Shown here: positions 8,440 to 17,759 of the stretch, piece after piece
Layout: the number at the start of each line of letters is the position of its first letter
How positions within the stretch are numbered: the stretch's first letter is position 1
Assembly (NCBI GenBank): GCA_025936045.1
Contig: JAICUB010000014.1
Coordinates: forward strand, 62,001 to 126,000
Source of the DNA: Polyangiaceae bacterium
GTDB lineage: Bacteria; Myxococcota_A; Polyangia; Polyangiales; Polyangiaceae
Reading direction: 5' to 3'
DNA length: 64,000 bases
The notes under the pieces: model-generated
What the model was told of the DNA's origin: nothing
The model's input: only the letters and a program-made list of their open reading frames with translations
The model's database searches: none
Translations under genes and position numbers: made by a program

Positions 8440-9122
8440 ACGTGCCGCTCCGGCCGAACTACGATTTCGTGCTCGGCGATCTGGCGCGCGAGCAGAGCGC
8501 GCGCGGCGACATCTATCGTGAGCTGGCGCCGGGCAGCCGCGTGCTCGACGTCGGCTGCGACACGGGGCGCTTCGGGGAGCTGCTCGCGCGTGACAAGGGC
8601 GCGACGGTGGAGGGGATTGAACGCGATCCCGAAGCCGCCGCGCGGGCCGAGACGCGGCTCGCGCGCGTGTGGCGCCGTTCGCTCGACGAGCCCGGCGCGT
8701 TCGACGGGCTCGGACCCTACGACGCGATGCTGTTCCTCGACGTGCTCGAGCACCTCTACGATCCTTGGGGTGTGCTTGCGTCGGCGGTCGCCGTGCTCAG
8801 GCCGGGCGGCGTGGTGCACGCCGTGGTCCCGAACGTCGCGCACGTCTCGGTCGTGCGGCGCCTGCTCTTGGGGCGCTTCGAGTACGCGGAGACCGGCACG
8901 ATGGATCGGACGCACGTGCGCTGGTTCACTCGCGCGAGCATCGGCGCCTGCTTCGAGCAGGCCGGGCTCCGCCGCGTAGCCGTCAGGTCTCAACCGCTCG
9001 TCCCGCGCCTCGATACGAAGAGCGTCTGGGGCGAGCGCTCGGCGCGCGCCCTCGCCGCGCTCTTGCCGAACGCCTTTGCCGGCTCGCTCCACGCGCGAGG
9101 TTATCGCGACGTGCCCGGCTGA
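8436..9122 (+). CDS. Class I SAM-dependent methyltransferase
   Basis: The product has 228 residues. Motif I is VLDVGCDTGRFGELLA, followed by the acidic EGIERDPEA and by LFLDVLEHLYDPW, which are typical of Methyltransf_23/11 proteins acting on small molecules or sugars. The start chosen is the ATG at 8436, which overlaps the stop of the GT2 gene (ATGA); the longer open frame upstream of it only shadows GT2. In this context it may O-methylate a sugar of the polysaccharide or cap the chain. The substrate cannot be told from sequence. Confidence 0.82.
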   Translation: MNVPLRPNYDFVLGDLAREQSARGDIYRELAPGSRVLDVGCDTGRFGELLARDKGATVEGIERDPEAAARAETRLARVWRRSLDEPGAFDGLGPYDAMLFLDVLEHLYDPWGVLASAVAVLRPGGVVHAVVPNVAHVSVVRRLLLGRFEYAETGTMDRTHVRWFTRASIGACFEQAGLRRVAVRSQPLVPRLDTKSVWGERSARALAALLPNAFAGSLHARGYRDVPG

Positions 9123-9149
9123 AGCTCGCCCCCGGCGGCCGATCGAGCT

Positions 9150-10298
9150 GTGCTATTCGAGGCAAGCGTGCGCGTTCTTCACGTCTACTCCGGCAATCTC
9201 TGGGGCGGCATCGAGGCCTTCCTCGCCACGCTGGCGCGCCATGCCGAGCTTGCCCCTGAAATGTGCTCGGAGTTCGCGCTCTGCTTCGACGGTCGCCTGC
9301 GCCGGGAACTCGCGCAAATCGGCGCCCCGCTCACGGACCTCGGTCGCGTGCAGACCCGCGCGCCCTGGTCGGTCCTGCGAGCGCGGCGCAAGCTCGAGCG
9401 CTTGCTCGCCACGCGCAGGTTCGACGTCGTGGTCTGTCATTCGGCGTGGGCGCAGGCGATATTCGGCGGGGTGCCGCGCACGTTGGGGGTGCCCGAGGTC
9501 TTCTACCTCCACGATCGCGTGCGGGAGCGGCACTGGCTCGAGCGCTGGGCGGCGCGTCATTCGCCGGACTGGTCGATCGTGAACAGCGAGTTCACGCGGG
9601 GAGACCTCCAGCGGCTTTTCCCCGGCGAGGGCGTGGACGTCGTCTACTACCCGATCGCGCCGCCGCCGCCCCCCGCGCCGGAAGCTCGCCGCGCGGCCCG
9701 CGCGGAGCTCGGTATCTTCGACGACAGCGTGCTCATCGTGCAGGCGAGCCGCATGCAAGCGTGGAAAGGGCACGATCGCCTACTGCGGGCGCTCGCGCGC
9801 CTCAGCGGGCCGACGATTTGGTTTGGTGTGTTCATCGGGGGGGCGCAGCGACCGGCCGAGCGGGCGTATCGCGCCAAGCTCGAAGAGGAGGCGCGTGCGC
9901 TCGGGGTGACGGCTCGCGTGCGCTTCCTCGGTCAGCGTGACGACGTGCCGCGTCTGCTTTGCGCCGCCGACATCCATTGCCAGCCCAACGCCGAGCCCGA
10001 GCCGTTCGGGATCAGCTTCGTGGAGGCGCTGCAGGCCGGGCTACCCACCGTCACCTTCGACATGGGCGGACCGCGGGAGATCGTGACGCGCGAGGTGGGA
10101 AAGCTCGTGAAGACCGAGGCGGAGCTCGCGCGCGCTCTCGACGAGCTCGTGAACGACGCGGCCCTACGCCGAACGTTCGGCGCCGCGGGACCCGAGCGCG
10201 CCCGGGCGCTGTGCGATCCGCGCGCGCGCATCCACGATCTGGCGGCGGTTCTAAGACGTGTCTGCGCCGCTCCCTCGGTTGCGGCGAGCGCCGGATGA
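9150..10298 (+). CDS. Glycosyltransferase family 4 (GT-B)
   Basis: The product has up to 382 residues. The N-terminal Rossmann lobe starts HVYSGNLWGGIEAFLATLAR, the Gly-rich nucleophile-side motif of GT4 enzymes. The C-terminal lobe carries VQASRMQAWKGHDRLLRAL and the donor-binding EPEPFGISFVEALQAGLPTV (E-x7-E). The annotated GTG gives a short leader (LFEAS); GTG at 9168 (VRVLHVYSG) is the more natural start. The stop overlaps the following GT4 start by 4 bases (ATGA), in a run of coupled genes from 7504. Sugar specificity is unknown. Confidence 0.87.
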   Translation: MLFEASVRVLHVYSGNLWGGIEAFLATLARHAELAPEMCSEFALCFDGRLRRELAQIGAPLTDLGRVQTRAPWSVLRARRKLERLLATRRFDVVVCHSAWAQAIFGGVPRTLGVPEVFYLHDRVRERHWLERWAARHSPDWSIVNSEFTRGDLQRLFPGEGVDVVYYPIAPPPPPAPEARRAARAELGIFDDSVLIVQASRMQAWKGHDRLLRALARLSGPTIWFGVFIGGAQRPAERAYRAKLEEEARALGVTARVRFLGQRDDVPRLLCAADIHCQPNAEPEPFGISFVEALQAGLPTVTFDMGGPREIVTREVGKLVKTEAELARALDELVNDAALRRTFGAAGPERARALCDPRARIHDLAAVLRRVCAAPSVAASAG

Positions 10299-11452
10299 GC
10301 GGCACGCGTCGCACCTTCGCGATCCTCACGCCCGAATTCCCGCCGGGTTCGGGCGGCATCGGCGATTTCGTGGCGCTCGTCGCCGCACGGCTCGCGGCCG
10401 GGGGCGATCGAGTCCTCGTGCACACGGCGCGCCCGCGCGACCCCGCCGCGATCGAAGGCGTGGAGGTGCGCGTCTTGCCGGACGAGTTCGGCCCGCGAAC
10501 CCGGCGGCAGCTCGCGCGGGATTGGGCCGCGCTGCCGCGCGATGCGGTGATTTTCGTCCAGTACGTGCCCCAGGGGTTCGGCTGGAAAGGCATGAACCTG
10601 CCGTTCGCGAGCTTCCTCGCGACGCGCCGCGAGCGCATCTGGCTCATGATCCACGAGGTGGTGTATCCGTTCGTCCGCGGACAGAGCGTCAAACGTGACG
10701 TCCTCGCCGTCGTCACGCGCCTCATGTTGCGCCTCTCGAGCCAGAGCGCGGAACGCGCGTTCGTCTCGACACCGGCGTGGGAGCCCTTGGTCGAGCTCTA
10801 TTCGCGGCGCGGCCTCGGCTGCGTGTGGCTTCCCATTCCTGCGACCGCGACGGTGCCGGACGGGTTCCAGCTGCCCGAGCCCACGGGCGTTCCGACCGTG
10901 GCGCACTTCGGCACCTACGGCTCGCTCGTCGCCGAGCCGCTCGAGCGTGTCGTCGTGCCGGTGCTCGCGACGGCTCAGACTTGCGAGCTCGTGCTCGTCG
11001 GGCGCGGTTCCGAGGAGTTTCGGCGCGCGTTTCTCCGCCGGCACCCGCGTTTCGCCGAGCGCGTTCGCGCGACGGGCGCGCTCGGCCCGGAAGGGGTCGT
11101 GAGCGAGCTCGCAGAAGCCTGGGTGAGCGTGTTTCCGTTTCTCGAAGGCGTGACCACGCGCCGGACGAGCTTGATGACCGCGCTCGCGGCGGGCGCTGCC
11201 ATCGTCACGACGAGCGCGTGGTGCACCGAGGCCGTCTGGCGGCGCAGCGGGGCCGTCGAGCTCGTCGCCGGCTGTGATGCGGCCGCGACCGCCGCCGCCG
11301 TCGAGCGCTTGCTTCTGGACGCGCCGCGCCGCGCCGAGCTCCGCCGTCGCGGCCTCGCGCTCTATCGAGAACGCTTTCATCTCGAGCGCGCCGTCCAGCG
11401 CTTGCGCGACCTTTACGACAGCTCCGAACGGCCGGCTCGCGGGTCGAGCTAG
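10295..11452 (+). CDS. Glycosyltransferase family 4-like protein
   Basis: The product has 385 residues. The ATG at 10295 overlaps the preceding stop (ATGA); longer in-frame sequence upstream shadows that gene. The N-terminus TFAILTPEFPPGSGGIGDFV matches GT4 start motifs for the first lobe. The second lobe has VAHFGTYG, VLVGRGS and FPFLEGVTTRRTSLMTALAAG in place of the usual E-x7-E, so the donor site is divergent (Glu, then Thr/Ser instead of the second Glu). It probably still binds a nucleotide sugar. The 3' end overlaps the convergent GT4 gene by 4 bases. Confidence 0.75.
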   Translation: MSGTRRTFAILTPEFPPGSGGIGDFVALVAARLAAGGDRVLVHTARPRDPAAIEGVEVRVLPDEFGPRTRRQLARDWAALPRDAVIFVQYVPQGFGWKGMNLPFASFLATRRERIWLMIHEVVYPFVRGQSVKRDVLAVVTRLMLRLSSQSAERAFVSTPAWEPLVELYSRRGLGCVWLPIPATATVPDGFQLPEPTGVPTVAHFGTYGSLVAEPLERVVVPVLATAQTCELVLVGRGSEEFRRAFLRRHPRFAERVRATGALGPEGVVSELAEAWVSVFPFLEGVTTRRTSLMTALAAGAAIVTTSAWCTEAVWRRSGAVELVAGCDAAATAAAVERLLLDAPRRAELRRRGLALYRERFHLERAVQRLRDLYDSSERPARGSS

Positions 11453-12606
11453 CTCACGCGTTCGGCGATCGTTTTCAGCATGTCGCCGCTCGCGGCGTCC
11501 CAGTCGCGGCGCCGGATACGCTCGGAAAATTCGCCGAGCGGCGCGCCCCCAGCGTCGCCCTTCGCGCGCCAGAGTCGGAGTTTCTCGGCGAGCTCGCCGG
11601 CGCTCTCGGGGTCCTCGAGCAAAAGGTGACGGAGCTCGCTCGGGTAAAGCTCTGCGACGCCGGCGCGAGCCGAGACGAACGCGGGAATGGCCTTCGCGAG
11701 GGCCTCGAGCACGCCCAGCCCGAACGCCTCGTAGCGGGTGGGCGCGACGAGCGCATCGCACGCGGCGAGAACACGGGGGACGTCGCGCCGGAAGCCGAGC
11801 AAGCGGATCCGTTGCGCTAGTCCCGCCCGCGCCGCGCGCGCGCGCCACGCGTCGAGCTCCGAGCCGGCGCCGGCCGCGACCAGATCGACGTCCCAGCCCG
11901 GATCGCGCGCGAGCACTCGCCAGGCTTCGAACACCGTGTCAAACCCTTTGCGATGGTCGCCGAGCGCGCCGACGAAAGCGACGGTCGGGCGATTCGGAAA
12001 GCCGAGCTCGCTCCGCGCGCGCGCGCGGTCCTCTGCGTCGTTCGGAGCGAAGAGCGCCGCGTCGAGCCCGTAGTACACGACGGCGACCCGCCGCTCCTCG
12101 ACGCCCACGCGCTCAATCACGTCGCGTCGCGTGGCTTCCGAGTTCGTGATGACGAGCTCCGCCGCGCGCAACGCGAGCCGTTCCTGCCGGCGCGCGTGCG
12201 CGTGATACAGCGCCCGGCGCGCGCCGGACAAGGAGCGCTCGAAATCGGGCCGATACGCGGCGTGCACGTAATGCACCCAATTGACGGCCCTCGCGACGCA
12301 GTTGCCGCCGTTCAGGATCGTGACCCCGTCCGCTGCACGGCGCGCGGCAGCGGCCCGGCGCCCGGCTCGAGCGAGCAGCGGATCGCCGAGCATGTACGAG
12401 CCGAGCGGCTTCGGTACCCGCCGAACGCTCACGTTGGCCCGCTCGGCGAGCTCGCTGGCCGCCCGATGCGTGACGAGCTCGACGCTTCCGCCGCTGCGAC
12501 TGACGTAATCCGCGAGCGCGTAGTTCGCGCGATCCATCCCTCCGGTTTTCACGAAATCGCCCGCGACGATCGTGAAGCTCGGACGCGACGCAGCCAAGCT
12601 CGCCAT
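11449..12606 (-). CDS. Glycosyltransferase family 4 (GT-B)
   Basis: The product has 385 residues. FVKTGGMDRANYALADYVS is the N-lobe glycine motif and VHYVHAAYRP a typical acceptor-side element. FVGALGDHRKGFDTVFEAW marks the second lobe, and PTRYEAFGLGVLEALAKAIP supplies the E-x7-E donor-binding motif. It is convergent with the 10295 gene (4-base overlap) and divergent from the GT4 at 12713 with a 106-base gap that must hold two promoters. Specificity is unknown. Confidence 0.87.
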   Translation of the reverse strand: MASLAASRPSFTIVAGDFVKTGGMDRANYALADYVSRSGGSVELVTHRAASELAERANVSVRRVPKPLGSYMLGDPLLARAGRRAAAARRAADGVTILNGGNCVARAVNWVHYVHAAYRPDFERSLSGARRALYHAHARRQERLALRAAELVITNSEATRRDVIERVGVEERRVAVVYYGLDAALFAPNDAEDRARARSELGFPNRPTVAFVGALGDHRKGFDTVFEAWRVLARDPGWDVDLVAAGAGSELDAWRARAARAGLAQRIRLLGFRRDVPRVLAACDALVAPTRYEAFGLGVLEALAKAIPAFVSARAGVAELYPSELRHLLLEDPESAGELAEKLRLWRAKGDAGGAPLGEFSERIRRRDWDAASGDMLKTIAERVS

Positions 12607-12712
12607 TATTCAAGGCGCTCACCCCACGCGCAATCGGTTTTCTCGGCCGCTCGCGGCCCCGCCGCTCGCGTGACGAGCACGGCGTGGAGCGATATGGTCG
12701 CCTCGCTCTTGC

Positions 12713-13825
12713 ATGAAGGTCGTCCTCGCTTGCAGCTTTCCGCGTGACGAGAAACTCGGCTCGGCCCGCACGCCGCTCCGCCTCGAGCCGGAGCTCGCGC
12801 GGCTCGGCGTCGAGGTCGTCTCGCTCTTCGCCGAGGATCTTCCCTCCGCGCCGCCGGGGCGAGCGACGGAGCTCTCCGCGCCGTTAAGGATGGCGTGGGC
12901 GGTCGAGCGGCGCGCCGCCGGTGCCGACCTCGTCGATATCGCGGGCGGCGACGGCATTGCCTACTTCCGCTATGCGCGCGTCCGTCGCCCGCGCCAGGCG
13001 CTCGTCGCCCGCTCGAACGGGCTCTGGGATCTTGCGCTTGCCGGTGAGGATCAGCTTCGAAAGTCGTCGCTCAAGCGCGTGGCGAGTCGCCTTTACCAGG
13101 ATCAGATCATTTGCCGCTGGGAGCGCGGCGCGATTCGTAGCTCCGACTTAGCCGTCTTCTTGTCCCGCTGCGACGCGGACGAAGTCGTGCGAAGGGGTTG
13201 GAGGACGCGCGACGGGGTCTCTGCCGTGAACCCGGGGGTGGATCCGTTCTTCCGCGGAGATACCGAGCTTGCCGGTCGCAAGGACGTGGCGTTCGTCGGT
13301 TCGTTCTTCCATCGCAAGGGAAGCGACGTGGTCATTTCGGTGATGACCGAGCTCATGCAGGAGCGCCCGAGCCTCGGCCTGACGCTCTTCGGCGCGGGCA
13401 TGGCCCCCGAGGCGGCGCTCGCTTTGTTCGAGCCGAGCGTGCGTTCCCGCGTCCGCGTGGAACGGCCGCTCAGTGCTCGGGAGCTCGCCGTTCACCTCGC
13501 GCAATTCGCCGTCTTTCTCTTTCCGACCCGCTACGAGGGGTTCGGCATCGTGACGACCGAGGCGATGGCGTGTGGTCTCGCCGTGGTGACGACCAGGACC
13601 GGCGCCGGGGCCGACCTCGTCCGGGACGGGCAGAACGGTTCGATCGTGCCGGTCGGGGCCGTGGCGGAAACCAAAGCCGCGGTCGCGCGGCTGCTGGACG
13701 ACGCGCCGATGCGGATTCGTCTGGCACGCGCCGGCATGGAATTGGCGAGTCAGCTCACCTGGGGCCGTGCGGCTGAAGAGCTGGTTTTGCTGTACCAGCG
13801 GGCCGTTTCGCGGCGATCTCGTTGA
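12713..13825 (+). CDS. Glycosyltransferase family 4 (GT-B)
   Basis: The product has 370 residues. The N-terminal lobe is atypically short of the Gly-Gly motif but shows the alternating alpha/beta pattern. The C-terminal lobe has VAFVGSFFHRKGSDVVI and FPTRYEGFGIVTTEAMACGLAVV (E-x7-E), standard GT4 donor-binding signatures. The start ATG directly opens MKVVLACSFPRDEK. A hairpin terminator candidate lies 10 bases after the stop, separating it from the wecA-like gene. Confidence 0.85.
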   Translation: MKVVLACSFPRDEKLGSARTPLRLEPELARLGVEVVSLFAEDLPSAPPGRATELSAPLRMAWAVERRAAGADLVDIAGGDGIAYFRYARVRRPRQALVARSNGLWDLALAGEDQLRKSSLKRVASRLYQDQIICRWERGAIRSSDLAVFLSRCDADEVVRRGWRTRDGVSAVNPGVDPFFRGDTELAGRKDVAFVGSFFHRKGSDVVISVMTELMQERPSLGLTLFGAGMAPEAALALFEPSVRSRVRVERPLSARELAVHLAQFAVFLFPTRYEGFGIVTTEAMACGLAVVTTRTGAGADLVRDGQNGSIVPVGAVAETKAAVARLLDDAPMRIRLARAGMELASQLTWGRAAEELVLLYQRAVSRRSR

Positions 13826-13835
13826 AGAGATTTCT

Positions 13836-13857
13836 GAACTGGCCGGCCGGTCAGTTC
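13836..13857 (+). terminator. Hairpin terminator candidate
   Basis: A nine-pair stem (GAACTGGCC with GGTCAGTTC, one G-T wobble) with a GGCC loop starts 10 bases after the stop of the GT4 gene. Only a short T-poor tail (TTGCG) follows, so intrinsic termination would be weak. It could instead be an mRNA 3' stabiliser. It is the only clear inverted repeat in this 145-base gap. Confidence 0.35.
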
Positions 13858-13970
13858 TTGCGAGGCGAATTGCCAGCCTTGGCGGAGGGCCCCGGCGCGC
13901 CTAGTGTTCCCCACATCCAACCGAATGGTGGGTTGTCGGTCGGCAACCAACGTCGGGAAAGGGCCCGGAC

Positions 13971-15488
13971 TTGAAGAGCTTACTCGTGGCGTTCGTTCTC
14001 GCACTCGTCGCGAGTTGCGTGCTCACGCCGCTCGTTCGGTCGGTCGCCTTCGCGCAAGGGTTCGTGGCTCGGACGGGCGGCCGTCACATCCACGCAGGTC
14101 GCATTCCCCGCATCGGCGGCATCGCACTGGCCGTCGGGTGGGGACTCGCGCTCGTTGCGTTCCTTCCGCTCTCGAGCCTCGGCACGCAAGCGCTCGAACA
14201 GTCACGCATGCAGTTCCTCGGCATCCTCGCGGGCGCGCTGCTGCTCTGCGCCATCGGCGCGGTGGACGACATCCGAGGCCTGAGAGTTCACCAGAAGCTC
14301 GCCGCGCAGGTCGGCGTTGCGGTGCTCGCGTACGCCTGTGGGGTTCGCGTCGAAGCGATTTTGCTGCCTTTCGTGGGCGTGCTCTCGATGGGTGTCTTCG
14401 CGTTGCCCGTCACGGTGCTGTGGGTCGTCGGTATCACGAATGCCGTCAATCTGATTGACGGGCTCGACGGGCTGGCCGCGGGCGTAAGCCTTTTCGCGGC
14501 CGTCACCGGCCTAGTCGTCGCCGTACAAAACGGTTCGCTCCTCATCGCCCTGAGCCTGTCGGCGCTCACCGGCGTCCTGGTTGGATTCTTGTTTTACAAC
14601 TGGAACCCAGCGCGGGTGTTCATGGGCGACTCGGGGAGCTACTTCCTCGGCTACGTGCTCGCCACGACGTCGCTCGCCGGCGCCGTTCAGCAGAAGGCTT
14701 CGACTGCCGTCTCGCTGCTCATCCCGATGGTCGCGCTCGGTCTGCCGATCTTCGACACGCTGTTTTCCATGCTCCGCCGCTTTCTCGAGCGGCGGCCGAT
14801 TTTTTCCCCGGACCAGGGGCACATTCACCACCGGCTGCTCGAGCTTGGCCTGACTCACCGGCGTGCCGTCGTGGTGCTCTACGGCGTGTCGATCGCGTTC
14901 GCCTGTTGCGCGGTGCTCATGGCATTCGGGGGCGGGTGGGGGAACGGCGGCGCCCTCCTGATCGCGACGCTCGTCCTGCTCGGACTGATGCGGCAGGCGG
15001 GCTATTTCGACTACCTGCACCGGCGCGGCCGCGTCGACGCTCGCATCTACGACGGTCTGACTGAACGGCTGCGCCGCGCTTTGCCCGAAGTGCTCGAGAG
15101 CTTGCGAGCGTCGGACGACGAAAGGGACGTTTTTCGCGTCGTGCGGCGCACCATCGGGGACACCGGTTGCTCGGCGATCGAGCTCCGCGCGCAGGGTGAG
15201 ACCATCCATCGCTTCGAGGCGTCCGCCGTCGAAGCCGTGGGCTCCATTCGCCGCGCGTTCCCGCTCGGTCCCGACGCGATCGCCCGCGCGCACGTCGAGT
15301 TCGTGTGGCACGTCGACGACGGCGAACCGAGCGTTCAGGCGAGCATCCTGCTGCAGCTCGTCGCGGACGGGTTCGCGTCGGCCCTCCGCCGCTGCGACAG
15401 CGCGCTCTCGCCTGCAACGGCGCTCGAGCCGGTACGTAGTGAACACCCGGCGCCCGCGGCCGTCGCCCTGCCTGGAAATATTCGCTGA
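13971..15488 (+). CDS. WecA/MraY-type polyprenyl-phosphate sugar-1-phosphate transferase with extra C-terminal domain
   Basis: The product has 505 residues and a TTG start. Residues about 1-340 form a multi-pass membrane enzyme with the family motifs: GRIPRIGGIAL, AVDDIRGL (DD), NAVNLIDGLDGLA (the NxxNxxDGxDGL loop), FMGDSGSYFLGY and GHIHHRLLELG (the WecA-type HIHH). It transfers a sugar 1-phosphate, typically GlcNAc-1-P, from the UDP-sugar to undecaprenyl phosphate and so starts the repeat unit. WecA proteins usually end near residue 350-370. Here about 160 soluble residues follow (from YFDYLHRRGR), with alpha/beta character but no motif I can name. The stop overlaps the next ATG by 1 base (TGATG), coupling it to the Wzc-type gene. 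Confidence 0.88.
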   Translation: MKSLLVAFVLALVASCVLTPLVRSVAFAQGFVARTGGRHIHAGRIPRIGGIALAVGWGLALVAFLPLSSLGTQALEQSRMQFLGILAGALLLCAIGAVDDIRGLRVHQKLAAQVGVAVLAYACGVRVEAILLPFVGVLSMGVFALPVTVLWVVGITNAVNLIDGLDGLAAGVSLFAAVTGLVVAVQNGSLLIALSLSALTGVLVGFLFYNWNPARVFMGDSGSYFLGYVLATTSLAGAVQQKASTAVSLLIPMVALGLPIFDTLFSMLRRFLERRPIFSPDQGHIHHRLLELGLTHRRAVVVLYGVSIAFACCAVLMAFGGGWGNGGALLIATLVLLGLMRQAGYFDYLHRRGRVDARIYDGLTERLRRALPEVLESLRASDDERDVFRVVRRTIGDTGCSAIELRAQGETIHRFEASAVEAVGSIRRAFPLGPDAIARAHVEFVWHVDDGEPSVQASILLQLVADGFASALRRCDSALSPATALEPVRSEHPAPAAVALPGNIR

Positions 15489-17755
15489 TGAAATCGCTGC
15501 TTCCTTCGCCCTCGCTTCCCCCTCGCAGCCTCTTGCCGGCGCCGCTCGAACAAGGCGACGAGGGCGGCTTCTCCCTCGGTCTGCTCGCTCGCGCCCTCCG
15601 GAAGAATTGGTTTTTGGTGGTGCTCGCCGTCGCGGCGTTCGTGACCGGAGCCTCGCTCTATACGTCGCGCCTGACGCGCATCTACGAAGCCGTCGCGAGC
15701 GTGCAGCTCGATCCGCAGCCGCTGATGCCGCTCGGTAACCAGACCGGCGGTCAGGTGGGCCCCGAGAGCTACTGGAGCAACCAGGAGTACTTCGCGACTC
15801 AGCTTCAGGTCCTCACGTCACGCAAGGTGGCCGAGGCCGTCGTTCGCAAGCTCGCCCTGAACCGTGACCACAGCTTCGTCACCAACAAGCCCGCCGGGCC
15901 GCAGGGTGGGGCGAGCGAGGTCTCGATCGACTTCGCGGCAAACCTCCTCCGCTCCCGCATGGAGGTCAAGCAGATCGCCGACAGCCGGCTCACGCGCGTC
16001 ACGTATCGCGACGCCGATCCGAGCCGGGCTCAACGCGTCCTCGCCGGCATCGTCGACGAGTACGTCGATCAGAATCTCGATCGCACGCTCGATACGGCGA
16101 GCCAACGCGCCGAATGGCTCGACACTCAGCTCGTCAAGCTCAAGCAAGAGCTCGAGTCGCAGGAGATGGACCTCCACGACTTCAAGAAGCGAAATAACCT
16201 CTTGAGCGTCTCGTTCGACGACCAGTCGAACATGCTGCGGGCGCAGATCCAGCAGCTCAACAGCGCCCTCACGGACCTCAAGGCTCGGCAGGAGCGCGTG
16301 GCCGCCCGCCTCGCCGTGCTCCAGGGCATCAACGCCGAGAACCCCGCTGCCATCCCGCAGAGCGAGCTCCTCGGCGACGGACTCTTGAAGTCCCTGCGCT
16401 CGAGCTACCTCGACGCCGAAGAGCAGCTCGGGCGCCTGCGCGCCATGGGCAAGGGCGACAATCACCCGGACGTCCAAGCCGCCGCGGTGACGCTGCAGTC
16501 GTCGCACGACGCGCTGCAGACCGAGATCCAGAACATCCGCCACGGTTGCGAAGCGGACCTCGACGCGGTGCACCGTGAGCTCGCCGGCGTCACGCGTCTC
16601 TACGAGACGGCCAAGACTCAAGCGATGGATCTCAACCTGAACGAGGTCCGTTACGCGCGCTTGCGGCGGTCGAAGGACAACACGGAGCACGTTTTCGGCG
16701 TGGTGCTCGAGCGTTCCACGGAGAGCGGCCTCTCGAAGCTCATGCCCTTCAATAACGTCCGTGTGCTGGACCGGCCGCTCGTGCCGGCCGCCCCCGTGCT
16801 GCCCCGTCCCTCCCTCAACCTGGCGCTCGGCGCGGCCCTCGGCCTCCTCGTCGGACTCTTCTTCGCCGTCGGCCGCGAGCTACTCGATCGCACCGTTCGT
16901 GATGCGGCGGACGTCGAGCGCGAGCTCGGGATCCCCTCCATCGGCTCACTGCCCGACGTGCAGGGCCGCGCGGGCCTCGCGACGCTCTATTACGGCGCTT
17001 ACCCGCACGGCCGTGCGCACAAGCGCAACTCGTCCGGGTCCGAGTCGAACCCCGAGCGGCTCGTCCCCGAGATGCTCGTGCATCATTACCCGAAGAGCGC
17101 CGCCGCCGAAGCCGCTCGTGCCATCCGCACGAACCTGCTCCTCACGTCTCCCGATCGCCCGTACAAGACGTTGCTCGTCACGAGCCCGAGTCCGGCCGAA
17201 GGCAAGACCATGGTCGCCGCCTCCGTCGCGATTGCGATGGCGCAAGCGGGGCAGCGCGTGTGCCTCGTCGATTGCGATTTGCGGCGTCCGCGCGTGCACA
17301 GCATCTTCGGCAGCCCGATCGCGCCCGGCGTCACGGTCGCGATGCTCGATCCGAGCAAGCTCGATGAGGCGCTCATCAAGACGTCGGCGCCCGACCTCTG
17401 GATCCTTCCAGCCGGCCCGACTCCGCCGAATCCCGCCGATCTGATGCACAGTGACGCGTTCGGCCGGCTGCTCGAGGCGCTCCAGAGCCGTTTCGATCGC
17501 ATCGTGATCGATAGCCCGCCGGCCGGGATCGTGACCGATCCAGTGGTGCTTTCGACCCGTGTGGACGCGACGCTCCTGGTCGTGCGCGCGCGCCGGACGC
17601 GCCGTGAGTCCGCCCGACACGCGTTGCGCTCGCTCATGGACGTGGGCGGGACCGTCCCGGGCTTCATCATCAACGCGGTCGGGGCGACGGGGGACGGCTA
17701 TCCGTACTCGTATTACGGCTCGTACTCGCAGGAGACCAAGCCCGCCGAGACCTGA
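15488..17755 (+). CDS. Wzc-type polysaccharide co-polymerase / BY-kinase
   Basis: The product has 755 residues. A Wzz domain starts with a membrane segment at about 40-60 (NWFLVVLAVAAFVTGASLY). It is followed by a long periplasmic coiled-coil region and a second membrane segment near residue 440-460 (LNLALGAALGLLVGLFFAVG). The cytoplasmic kinase has Walker A SPSPAEGKT (566-574), Walker A' VCLVDCDLRRPR (from about 591) and Walker B RIVIDSPP (near 675). A C-terminal tyrosine cluster (YPYSYYGSYS) is the autophosphorylation tail. It regulates chain length and polymerisation of a Wzy-dependent polysaccharide. No OPX exporter (Wza) gene accompanies it in the window. Confidence 0.9.
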   Translation: MKSLLPSPSLPPRSLLPAPLEQGDEGGFSLGLLARALRKNWFLVVLAVAAFVTGASLYTSRLTRIYEAVASVQLDPQPLMPLGNQTGGQVGPESYWSNQEYFATQLQVLTSRKVAEAVVRKLALNRDHSFVTNKPAGPQGGASEVSIDFAANLLRSRMEVKQIADSRLTRVTYRDADPSRAQRVLAGIVDEYVDQNLDRTLDTASQRAEWLDTQLVKLKQELESQEMDLHDFKKRNNLLSVSFDDQSNMLRAQIQQLNSALTDLKARQERVAARLAVLQGINAENPAAIPQSELLGDGLLKSLRSSYLDAEEQLGRLRAMGKGDNHPDVQAAAVTLQSSHDALQTEIQNIRHGCEADLDAVHRELAGVTRLYETAKTQAMDLNLNEVRYARLRRSKDNTEHVFGVVLERSTESGLSKLMPFNNVRVLDRPLVPAAPVLPRPSLNLALGAALGLLVGLFFAVGRELLDRTVRDAADVERELGIPSIGSLPDVQGRAGLATLYYGAYPHGRAHKRNSSGSESNPERLVPEMLVHHYPKSAAAEAARAIRTNLLLTSPDRPYKTLLVTSPSPAEGKTMVAASVAIAMAQAGQRVCLVDCDLRRPRVHSIFGSPIAPGVTVAMLDPSKLDEALIKTSAPDLWILPAGPTPPNPADLMHSDAFGRLLEALQSRFDRIVIDSPPAGIVTDPVVLSTRVDATLLVVRARRTRRESARHALRSLMDVGGTVPGFIINAVGATGDGYPYSYYGSYSQETKPAET

Positions 17756-17759
17756 AAGC

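Noticed and set aside
10295..11452. Inactivated glycosyltransferase because of a changed donor-site motif
   Set aside because: The second Glu is replaced, but the frame is intact, gene ends are coupled to neighbours and GT4 families vary here; calling it a pseudogene is not justified.
14511..15446. Minus-strand open frame of 311 codons opposite the WecA-type gene
   Set aside because: It is a shadow frame; the plus strand carries all the WecA motifs and a natural coupled end.
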